Part shown: positions 1 to 5,957 of the stretch, in pieces
Layout of the letters: every line of letters starts with the position of its first letter
How positions within the stretch are numbered: the first letter of the stretch is position 1
Assembly (NCBI GenBank): GCA_910588405.1
Contig: CAJUPT010000105.1
Span: 1-7,397, forward strand
DNA: 7,397 bases
Source of the DNA: an uncultured Lachnospiraceae bacterium
GTDB taxonomy: Bacteria > Bacillota > Clostridia > Lachnospirales > Lachnospiraceae
Direction: 5' to 3'
Notes under the pieces: generated by a model
Told to the model about the DNA's origin: nothing
The model's database searches: none
The model's input: only the letters and a program-made list of their open reading frames with translations
Program-made: the position numbers and the translations under genes

Positions 1-312
1 TTACAGTTCCGCAACTCCCCTTCCAAGCCCCCTGGATCTGGGAGAATTTACTGCCACTGAAGTGTCTGTAAATCCTCCCGGGGCTTGTCCGGTACGTTGC
101 TGTTTTACAGTTCCGCAACTCCCCTTCCAAGCCCCCTGGATCTGGGAGAATTTACTGCCACTGAAGTGTCTGTAAATCCTCCCGGGGCTTGTCCGGTACG
201 TTGCTGTTTTACAGTTCCGCAACTCCCCTTCCAAGCCCCCTGGATCTGGGAGAATTTACTGCCGCAAATGCGTCTGTAAATCCTCCCGGGGCTTGTCCGG
301 CCCGTTGCTGTT
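1..312. repeat. Tandem array of three 104-bp palindromic repeat units
   Basis: Three units in direct orientation occupy 1-104, 105-208 and 209-312. Units 1 and 2 read as identical; unit 3 differs in the central loop and by two bases near its end. Each unit is an imperfect inverted repeat. In unit 1, GCAAC (11-15) faces GTTGC (96-100), CAAGCCCC (24-31) faces GGGGCTTG (80-87), GGGAG (40-44) faces CTCCC (75-79), ATTTA (46-50) faces TAAAT (69-73), and an apical CACT/AGTG pair (55-58, 61-64) caps the structure. An 8-nt bulge lies at 32-39. The plus strand ends each unit in TGTTTT or TGTTTTC, so the hairpin could act as a plus-strand terminator. The array may extend left of the window. Short open frames across it merely follow the repeat and have no ribosome binding site. 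I do not recognise the family; it could be a REP/MITE-like intergenic element. Confidence 0.93.
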
Positions 313-417
313 TTCTGGTCTTGCCATTTTCACTTCTTGTCTACACTATACAGAGATTCAATCTGATTTTCATTCGTGTTAGTTGCCATATCATTTTGAA
401 AAGTTGCTCTCATTTTG

Positions 418-446
418 TTGACTGATCTCTGTCGTCACATTATAAT
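418..446 (+). promoter_or_regulatory. SigA-type promoter for the AraC-family gene
   Basis: A -35 box TTGACT (418-423) and a perfect -10 box TATAAT (441-446) are separated by exactly 17 bp. The expected start of transcription near 453 leaves a leader of about 40 nt before the ATG at 494. The stretch from the end of the repeat array to this promoter (313-417) is AT-rich; I see no other signal in it. Confidence 0.85.
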
Positions 447-493
447 AAAATACAGGAAAAACAGAGGCAGACCTTATATCAGGAGAATGTATC

Positions 494-1342
494 ATGCTTT
501 CAAAAGAACAGGGCGTTGCTCCCGGCTCCGATTACTATATCTATACCCCCAGCACTCAGGCCAGAAGCTTGTTCCTCTATCCGGTTATCACGGGATATTT
601 CCGCTACCTTCCCGGCTACTGCCTGAAACGGACCTCCCTCGACAGCTTTCTGGTTATGTATATGAAAAAAGGACAGTGCGAAGTCGATTTCGCGAACCGC
701 CACTACCAGGCCCGCGAAAACCAGATCGTACTGCTGGACTGCTATGCCCCTCACTCCTATTATTCCTCCGAAGGATGGGAGGCGGAATGGCTTCATTTCG
801 ACGGGAACGGCGCAAGAGGCTATTATGAAGCCGCCCTGACCGGCGCGGCCCCTGTGATCACGCTGAAAAATACATACCGTTTTGAAAAATACCTGCATAA
901 AATTTATCTGCAGTTTAAAGACAGTCCCTCCGTAAAAGAAGCGCTGCTGAACAATTATATCGTCAATATTTTAACGGAACTGCTGGTCAGCCAGGAGGCG
1001 GCAAACCCCGGCATGATTTCCGCCGATCTCATTTCCGACAGCATCGCCTATATCAACGAGCATCTGACAGACCCACTCTCTCTGAACGAGCTGGCCGCCC
1101 AGGCCTCTCTTAGCCCTTTTTATTTCAGCAGGCTGTTTAAAAAGGAAACCGGGTTTTCTCCCCACAATTATATTATCACCACCCGTATCAGCAACGCCAA
1201 ATTTCTGCTTCGTTCCTCCGACGCTTCCATTAAGCATGTCTGTTTCAGCACAGGCTTTACCAGCGAGAGCAGCTTTTGCACCTGCTTCAAAAAAGAAACG
1301 GGCGTTACGCCTTCGGAATACCGGGAACAGGCCAGAAAATAA
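494..1342 (+). CDS. AraC-family transcriptional regulator with N-terminal cupin-like sensor domain
   Basis: This 282-residue protein has the standard length and plan of AraC/XylS regulators. Residues about 15-165 fit the cupin-type ligand-binding half (AraC_binding-like), including an aromatic, His-containing stretch (CYAPHSYY, 83-90) typical of the beta barrel. Residues about 180-282 form the DNA-binding domain with two helix-turn-helix units: the first around LSLNELAAQASLSPFYFSRL (195-214), the second around 245-266, followed by the conserved FKKETGVTPSEYR tail. AGGAGA (481-486) lies 7 nt before the ATG, which fixes the start; an ATG at 487 is in another frame. It has its own strong promoter and is transcribed towards the coiled-coil gene, away from the transporter operon. 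The ligand and target cannot be read from the sequence; it may regulate a gene outside the window. There is no clear terminator after it; the gap 1343-1527 is AT-rich with only weak dyads. Confidence 0.95.
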   Translation: MLSKEQGVAPGSDYYIYTPSTQARSLFLYPVITGYFRYLPGYCLKRTSLDSFLVMYMKKGQCEVDFANRHYQARENQIVLLDCYAPHSYYSSEGWEAEWLHFDGNGARGYYEAALTGAAPVITLKNTYRFEKYLHKIYLQFKDSPSVKEALLNNYIVNILTELLVSQEAANPGMISADLISDSIAYINEHLTDPLSLNELAAQASLSPFYFSRLFKKETGFSPHNYIITTRISNAKFLLRSSDASIKHVCFSTGFTSESSFCTCFKKETGVTPSEYREQARK

Positions 1343-1527
1343 CATGGGGCAGAAAAACATATGAAAAAATATCCGGATAAAAATATGTAAAGTGTATTCG
1401 TTATTTAAAAATCATTCATAAATTCAGCACAAATCTGAAATGCGGTGAATTCGGCGAATTGGTTCAATGAACTGATTGCTTTATAAAATCAAATGAGCCG
1501 TTGAATCGAAGGTATGAATGGAATGCT

Positions 1528-1911
1528 CTAAGCCGTCTTCCGTTCCAGTTCCTCAATCCGTTTTTCCAGCTGGTCGATCTTCCTGATCAGGATCTCCACC
1601 GTGTCTTTTGTCATCTTGCAGGCGTTAATGTCATGCTGCATGGATTCCATGTGTTTTTCGATTTTTTCGAAGCGCTTATTCATCCGCTCCTCCATCCTCC
1701 CCATTTCATCAACGACCGTATTGATCATCATATTGGTCCGTTCTTCCATCTTTCCCATTTCATCGACGACCATATTTATCTTCATATTGGTCCGCTCTTC
1801 CGTCTTTCCCATTTCATCGACGACCGTATTTATCATCATATTGGTCCGTTCTTCCGTCTTTCCCATCTCATCAATGATCATATTTACCATCATTTTCATT
1901 TCATCATTCAT
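1528..1911 (-). CDS. Small coiled-coil protein with four 18-residue repeats, function unknown
   Basis: This 127-residue, highly charged protein has no signal peptide or membrane segment. Residues about 12-80 are four near-identical 18-residue units of the form (V/I)(V/I)DEMG(K/R)xEERxN, with Met and Ile at regular spacing. The C-terminal part (about 80-127) continues as an amphipathic helix ending in a Leu/Ile-rich zipper-like stretch around EILIRKIDQLEKRIEELERK. AGGAGG (1919-1924) sits 7 nt before the ATG and a good promoter lies upstream, so it is a real gene rather than a shadow. Small Firmicutes proteins with a similar C-terminal coiled coil are familiar as 'hypothetical protein', but I know of no assigned function. 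It probably forms an all-helical oligomer in the cytoplasm (inference). It stands alone, convergent with the AraC gene and beyond the operon terminator, so no shared job with its neighbours is implied. Confidence 0.85.
   Translation of the reverse strand: MNDEMKMMVNMIIDEMGKTEERTNMMINTVVDEMGKTEERTNMKINMVVDEMGKMEERTNMMINTVVDEMGRMEERMNKRFEKIEKHMESMQHDINACKMTKDTVEILIRKIDQLEKRIEELERKTA
1702..1908 (-). repeat. In-frame 54-bp tandem repeats inside the coiled-coil gene
   Basis: The plus-strand anchor CATTTCATC (CATCTCATC in the last copy) recurs at 1702, 1756, 1810 and 1864, a strict 54-bp period. This gives three full units and one shortened unit at the gene start. Because 54 is a multiple of three, gain or loss of a unit would keep the reading frame. 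The N-terminal residues NDEMKMMVNM look like a fifth, internally deleted unit. Confidence 0.9.
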
Positions 1912-1952
1912 CTTATATCCTCCTATATTATGAAATTTTTATGATCGTTTTC

Positions 1953-1981
1953 ATTATAACCGATCTGTCTCAAATTTTCAA
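1953..1981 (-). promoter_or_regulatory. SigA-type promoter for the coiled-coil gene
   Basis: Read on the minus strand, TTGAAA (1981-1976) and a perfect TATAAT (1958-1953) are 17 bp apart. The predicted transcript starts near 1946, giving a leader of about 35 nt that includes the AGGAGG at 1919-1924. The promoter lies in an AT-rich gap after the operon terminator, so the gene is probably expressed independently of the transporter operon. Confidence 0.75.
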
Positions 1982-2056
1982 TCAAAAATCATGATAAATT
2001 TCTAAAATTTTCCAAATTTATTTATATCCGACAAAACAAGGCAATACGTTGTATCA

Positions 2057-2082
2057 CAAAAGGCGGCTCTTTCGAGCCGCCT
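2057..2082 (-). terminator. Rho-independent terminator of the transporter operon
   Basis: AGGCGGCTC (2061-2069) and GAGCCGCCT (2074-2082) form a perfect 9-bp GC-rich stem. On the minus strand the loop reads GAAA and the stem runs into TTTT, followed by GTGAT. It lies about 77 nt beyond the stop codon of the binding-protein gene and is the natural 3' end of the operon message. On the plus strand the stem is not followed by a T tract. Confidence 0.85.
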
Positions 2083-2091
2083 CCCGGGTTA

Positions 2092-2125
2092 CGGTCAACC
2101 GCTGCCGCCTGACAGCGGTTGACCG
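2092..2125. other. Perfect 13-bp inverted repeat just before the terminator
   Basis: CGGTCAACCGCTG (2092-2104) pairs fully with CAGCGGTTGACCG (2113-2125) around an 8-nt loop. It lies between the binding-protein stop codon and the terminator hairpin, 9 nt from the latter. Neither strand has a T tract directly after it, so it is not a classical terminator alone. It could protect the 3' end of the operon mRNA, act as the first half of a tandem terminator, or be a protein binding site; the sequence does not decide. Confidence 0.8.
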
Positions 2126-2158
2126 ATAAAAATCCTATCTTTATTCCCGCGAAATCTT

Positions 2159-3259
2159 TTATTCTGCTGCCTTACCCATCACTTCTTTGTAAGTTTCGGG
2201 AGTAACAACGACTGCGTCTACCGCGGTTTCCATTGCGGGCTCATTGCCGGCAATGATATCGTACAGCACTTCCACGGAACCTGCGCCTACGGAATCCGCG
2301 GAGAAGTATGCGGAAGCCTTCATGCAGGTGCCGTCAGCGCCCTTGTCATTCCACTCGTCTTTCGCCATGTAAGCGCCAAGACCGACTACACATGCGTCTT
2401 TATCAAGGCCTGCGGTCTCCAAGGCACGTACCGCGCCGATGGTTCCCTCTTCGTTAGCGCCGGTTACAAGCCACTTTTTGATCTCCGGATGGGCGGTGAT
2501 CACTGCGGTTGCGGCAGTATTGCCTTTATCGGTCGTTCCGTCATAGTCTGCCTTGAAGATACGGGCGGTATCAAAGTCAGGGCATGCCGCGGTGAAGTTG
2601 TCATACTCACCCTCTGCACGAGGTACGCAGGAAGATACGGTATCCATGGTCATAATCAGAAGGCCGCACTCCTCGTCGGTTACCAGGTTATTGTCTTTCG
2701 CGTAAGCTGCCAGCCAGTCGCCGTTGGCCTGGCCGATTACATAGGCGTTGATGCCTACCCAGGGAGCGATTTTGTCGCCTGCGTCGGTCTGCAGGGCGTC
2801 ATCGGCTGCCACAATCGGGATATTTGCTTCCGCACACTTGTCAACCACTGCCTGAGACATGGTCTGGTCAGGAATACAGGTTACGATGCCTTTTGCTTTG
2901 TTCGCGATAGCATTGTCGATAGCTTTCAGGTATTCTTCCGGGCTCATCTTCGCGTCTACGAAAATAAACTCGTCACCGTTTGCCTCCACTGCCGCCTGAG
3001 CCGCTGCGCCTTCATCGATAAACCAGGTCTGATCGCCTGCTTTGTAGATGCCATAAACCACACCCTTTTCTCCGGATGCCGCTGCCTGGGTTCCGGCCGC
3101 CTCGGTTCCTGCTGCCGCCGCAGTCGTGGTGTCCTCACCCTGTGCCTCGGTCTGGGCAGGAGCCGCAGTCGTGTCCTTCGCGCCGTCTCCTGAACCGCCG
3201 CATGCCGCCAGACTGAAGGTCATAGCCGCTGCCAGGAACAAAGCTGTTAATTTTTTCAT
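2159..3259 (-). CDS. Sugar ABC transporter substrate-binding lipoprotein, AraF-like
   Basis: This 366-residue protein captures a sugar outside the membrane and delivers it to the permease. It starts with a lipoprotein signal peptide (residues 1-19), lipobox LAAC with the lipidated Cys at 20, and a low-complexity Ala/Thr/Gly linker to about 63. The rest is a two-lobe periplasmic-binding fold of the arabinose-binding class. Features recalling E. coli AraF are TWF (78-80), CIPDQ (128-132), and HPEIKKWLVTGANEEGTIGA (257-276) with Asn269. The later sugar-contacting Asn of AraF appears replaced: GLGAYMAK at 293-300 lacks it. I therefore call it AraF-like rather than an arabinose-binding protein. 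The ATG at 3259 is preferred because AGGAGG lies 9 nt before it; upstream Met codons are too close to or beyond that site. It is the last gene of the operon, 100 nt after the permease, with a terminator behind it. Confidence 0.93.
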   Translation of the reverse strand: MKKLTALFLAAAMTFSLAACGGSGDGAKDTTAAPAQTEAQGEDTTTAAAAGTEAAGTQAAASGEKGVVYGIYKAGDQTWFIDEGAAAQAAVEANGDEFIFVDAKMSPEEYLKAIDNAIANKAKGIVTCIPDQTMSQAVVDKCAEANIPIVAADDALQTDAGDKIAPWVGINAYVIGQANGDWLAAYAKDNNLVTDEECGLLIMTMDTVSSCVPRAEGEYDNFTAACPDFDTARIFKADYDGTTDKGNTAATAVITAHPEIKKWLVTGANEEGTIGAVRALETAGLDKDACVVGLGAYMAKDEWNDKGADGTCMKASAYFSADSVGAGSVEVLYDIIAGNEPAMETAVDAVVVTPETYKEVMGKAAE

Positions 3260-3268
3260 GTTGCTCAT

Positions 3269-3274
3269 CCTCCT
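3269..3274 (-). promoter_or_regulatory. Ribosome binding site deciding the binding-protein start
   Basis: AGGAGG on the minus strand abuts an ATG at 3268 with no spacer and lies 9 nt before the ATG at 3259. Only the second spacing is usable, and it begins directly with the MKK signal peptide. A short ACATG-GAAA-CATGT dyad lies just upstream, possibly a small intercistronic hairpin. Confidence 0.8.
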
Positions 3275-3359
3275 TTTACATGTTTCCATGTTTTTATCAT
3301 CATGGAGGCTCCAATAAAGCTTTTCCTTTTCATCAAAGCCGTCCAATTAGATACGATTT

Positions 3360-4346
3360 TTACAGGTTCTTCATAGACGCAGCCAGCAGATCCTTCTCCC
3401 TCTTCTGCTTTCTTACATAATCGCTGGTCAGCGCGAATAACAGCAGGCCGCCCCTGGCCACATAATGCCAGAAGGTAGGGACATTTACCATGATCAGGCC
3501 GGTATTGAAAGCCTGGATCAGGATAATGCCAAGAACCGTACCGCCCATATCACCGACGCCGCCCACAAAGGATACGCCGCCTAAAATTACGGCGGTAATG
3601 GCGTCAAACTCCAGGTTTACATTGGCCGCCGGCTGCCCCGAATTCATACGGGCCGCAAAGATAATGCCGCCGATGGAACACAGAACGCCCATCATAATGT
3701 AACAAATCGTGATAATCCGCTGGGGATTCAGGCCGGCCAGCCTGGCCGCGTCCTGATTGCCGCCGATGGCGTAAATGCTCCGGCCAAATTTCGTCTTTGA
3801 CAGGATGATGCCAAAAACCACAAGGCAGATGATCATAATCCACACGGCAACAGGCACATAAAGCACTCTTGCCTTTCCCAATGCCACAAAGGTCTTATCG
3901 CTGACGGAAACAGGCTTTCCGCCGCAGATAATATAAGCAAAGCCACGGATAATGGACTGGGTTACCAGTGTGGCGATAAATGCCTCCAGATGAATCTTAT
4001 TCACCATAAACGCATTGAAAAGGCCTACCAGCACACCGCAGGCAATCGTCAGAAAAACTGCCGGGATAAAAGGAATCCCCTTGCTGACCAGAAGTGCCGC
4101 CATCACGCCGGAAAAAGCCGCCAGGGAACCGGGAGACAAATCGTTCTGCCCCGCGATAATCAAATATGTATGTCCGACTGCCACCAGACCCACCAGGGAC
4201 GCCGCAATCAGAATGTTAATCATATTCGCCACCGTAAGGAAATTTTTATTTAAGGCGGTAAACAAAATAAATACCGCTATATTGGCCGCAAGCAGTACCA
4301 GCTTGTCGCCGCTGATAGGTATCCTGAATTTCTTTTCCGTATTCAT
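3360..4346 (-). CDS. Sugar ABC transporter permease, RbsC/AraH type
   Basis: This 328-residue integral membrane protein belongs to the BPD_transp_2 permease family (ribose, galactose, arabinose and autoinducer-2 transporters) and has the usual length. About eight to ten hydrophobic segments run from residue 15 to 306. Family marks are NDLSPGS (68-74, usually GIDLSVGS), the cytoplasmic coupling loop GRSIYAIGGNQDAARLAGLN (188-207) that docks on the ATPase, and the glycine-rich stretch ILGGVSFVGGVGDMGGTVLG (254-273). The C terminus is a short Lys/Arg-rich cytoplasmic tail. Its ATG overlaps the TGA of the ATPase gene (ATGA, 4346-4343), so the two are translationally coupled; GGAGG lies about 10 nt upstream inside the ATPase gene. 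It would form a homodimer in the membrane. The substrate follows from the binding protein and is not set by this sequence. Confidence 0.95.
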   Translation of the reverse strand: MNTEKKFRIPISGDKLVLLAANIAVFILFTALNKNFLTVANMINILIAASLVGLVAVGHTYLIIAGQNDLSPGSLAAFSGVMAALLVSKGIPFIPAVFLTIACGVLVGLFNAFMVNKIHLEAFIATLVTQSIIRGFAYIICGGKPVSVSDKTFVALGKARVLYVPVAVWIMIICLVVFGIILSKTKFGRSIYAIGGNQDAARLAGLNPQRIITICYIMMGVLCSIGGIIFAARMNSGQPAANVNLEFDAITAVILGGVSFVGGVGDMGGTVLGIILIQAFNTGLIMVNVPTFWHYVARGGLLLFALTSDYVRKQKREKDLLAASMKNL

Positions 4347-5851
4347 GCCCCCTGTACCTCCCCAATCATACCAAGACTTAACAGTTTACTCTCCGTCGCT
4401 TCCGCTCCGGCCACCTCTCCCACGATCTTAAGGGATTTCATTACAATAATCCTGTCGGAAAGCCCGATCACCTCCGGCAGCTCCGAAGAGATCAGGATCA
4501 CGCCCAGCCCCTGCCTCGCGAATTGGCAGATCATCTGGTAAAACTCTGACTTGGCCCCCACGTCGATTCCCTTGGTGGGCTCGTCCAGAATCAGAACCTT
4601 AGGATTGGTGCTGATCCATCTGGCCACAATGCATTTCTGCTGATTGCCGCCGGAAAGCTCCACGATCTTTTTATCGGGAGACGGCGTCTTAATCTTAAAG
4701 TTCCGGATTCCCTCTTCCGCCGCCTTCGCTTCCTTCTCCCTGCTCACGAATCCCAGCTTGTTGGAATGCTGGTCCAGAAGAGAAATATTGATATTGTCGC
4801 TGACACTTAAATTCGCCAAAATGCCCTGCAGCTTCCGGTCTTCCGGCACCAGGACGATACCGTGCTCCATAGCCTCGTGAGGCGAACGGTTCCGGATGCT
4901 TTCCCCTTCCAGAAGCACCTCCCCGCTTCTCATCGCGTCCGCTCCGATAATAGCGCGCATCAGCTCGGTACGGCCCGCGCCTACCAGACCGGAGAAGCCA
5001 AGCACCTCGCCTTTATGAAGGACAAAGGAATTCTCCTTCACATAATCGGAGGATACGTTTTTCACCTCCAACAGCACGTCGCCGATTTCCTTGTCCCGGT
5101 CGAGATCTTTGTAGATATCGCCCAGATCACGCCCTACCATCATGCGGATCATCTCATCCTCCGGAACCACGCCGGTCTTTACCGTATCCACATAATGGCC
5201 GTCCTTGAAAATCGCCACCTTGTCCGTAATCCGCTGAATCTCGTCCATACGGTGGGATACATAGATGATAATCTTCCCTTCCGCTTTCAGCTTTGCGATA
5301 ATCTTAAACAGCATCTCGATTTCCGAATCTGAAAGAGACGCCGTCGGCTCATCGAAGCAGATTACCTTCAAGTTCTCCCTGGAATAAGCCTTCATAATCT
5401 CCACCATCTGCTGGTAGGCGATACTCAGATCCTTTACCTTCGTGGACGGATGGATGGGCAGGCCGAAATCCTCGATAATCCTTGCCGCCATCTCATTTGC
5501 CTTCCGGGTATCGATGATGCCAAATCTGCTCACCGGCATCCTGCCCAGATAAATATTTTCCGCCACCGACAGTTCCAGAAGAATCTGGCGCTCCTGATAA
5601 ATGACGGAGATTCCTTCCTCAATCGCCTGATGGGGCGAATGGAAATGCTTTTCCACCCCGTCCAGCAGATATTTCCCGCTGGTCGGCTGATAATCCCCGT
5701 TCAGCACTTTTAGCAGCGTAGATTTTCCCGCGCCGTTTTCCCCCAAAAAGGCAAGCACTTCGCCGGCATGCGCCTGAAACGACACGTCGTCCAATGCTTT
5801 CACACCAGGAAAATATTTACATATATGCTGAAATTCCAACATTCCTGCCAT
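4343..5851 (-). CDS. Sugar ABC transporter ATPase with two nucleotide-binding domains, RbsA/AraG type
   Basis: This 502-residue cytoplasmic ATPase carries two fused ABC domains, as in RbsA, MglA and AraG. The first half has Walker A GENGAGKST (37-45), a degenerate signature LSIAYQQMVEI (142-152), Walker B ending DEPT (167-170) and the switch His200 in YVSHRMDEI. The second half has the degenerate Walker A GLVGAGRTE (288-296), an intact LSGGNQQK signature (399-406), DEPT (423-426), and Ser instead of His at the switch (ISSELPEV, around 456). This asymmetry is normal for the family and leaves one fully catalytic site. VGRDLGDIY (239-247) and the SLGM near the C terminus recall AraG. I start it at 5851 because GGAGG lies 8 nt upstream; an in-frame ATG at 5872 has no ribosome binding site. 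It follows the URO-D-family gene by 106 nt without a visible promoter or hairpin. Confidence 0.95.
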   Translation of the reverse strand: MAGMLEFQHICKYFPGVKALDDVSFQAHAGEVLAFLGENGAGKSTLLKVLNGDYQPTSGKYLLDGVEKHFHSPHQAIEEGISVIYQERQILLELSVAENIYLGRMPVSRFGIIDTRKANEMAARIIEDFGLPIHPSTKVKDLSIAYQQMVEIMKAYSRENLKVICFDEPTASLSDSEIEMLFKIIAKLKAEGKIIIYVSHRMDEIQRITDKVAIFKDGHYVDTVKTGVVPEDEMIRMMVGRDLGDIYKDLDRDKEIGDVLLEVKNVSSDYVKENSFVLHKGEVLGFSGLVGAGRTELMRAIIGADAMRSGEVLLEGESIRNRSPHEAMEHGIVLVPEDRKLQGILANLSVSDNINISLLDQHSNKLGFVSREKEAKAAEEGIRNFKIKTPSPDKKIVELSGGNQQKCIVARWISTNPKVLILDEPTKGIDVGAKSEFYQMICQFARQGLGVILISSELPEVIGLSDRIIVMKSLKIVGEVAGAEATESKLLSLGMIGEVQGA

Positions 5852-5859
5852 GCGGTTCC

Positions 5860-5864
5860 CCTCC
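5860..5864 (-). promoter_or_regulatory. Ribosome binding site deciding the ATPase start
   Basis: GGAGG on the minus strand, within a run of G residues, lies 8 nt before the ATG at 5851. An alternative in-frame ATG at 5872 would place this site inside the coding region and has no such sequence before it, and the ATG at 5842 is too far away. Confidence 0.75.
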
Positions 5865-5957
5865 CCCTGCATTTACGTCTTTATTTTCGCATTTTGTTTT
5901 ATCATACCGGATATTTACATAGGATTCATTAAACTTTTTTGCCTTTTAATTTAGAAA

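Noticed and set aside
1..279. Short open frames on both strands over the repeat array
   Set aside because: They simply follow the tandem repeat, have no ribosome binding site and show no protein-like composition.
1..312. CRISPR array
   Set aside because: The repeated unit is 104 bp with no unique spacers between copies, and each unit is internally palindromic throughout.
1462..1481. Terminator between the AraC gene and the coiled-coil gene
   Set aside because: A dyad around GTTCA/TGAAC exists, but it has mismatches, almost no loop and no T tract, so I cannot support a terminator.
1501..1944. Plus-strand frame opposite the coiled-coil gene
   Set aside because: It also shows repeats, but only because the DNA repeats. 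The minus strand has the ribosome binding site, promoter and a coherent charged helix.
2489..3193. 234-codon open frame antisense to the binding protein
   Set aside because: Cys/Arg/Val-rich translation without family features, fully overlapping a well-supported gene in GC-biased codons.
3260..3346. Longer binding-protein start at 3346
   Set aside because: It would put about 29 charged residues before the signal peptide and has no ribosome binding site. The AGGAGG at 3269-3274 points to 3259.
5852..5957. Internal promoter before the ATPase gene
   Set aside because: A TATGAT-like -10 is present on the minus strand, but no acceptable -35 box lies at 16-18 bp.
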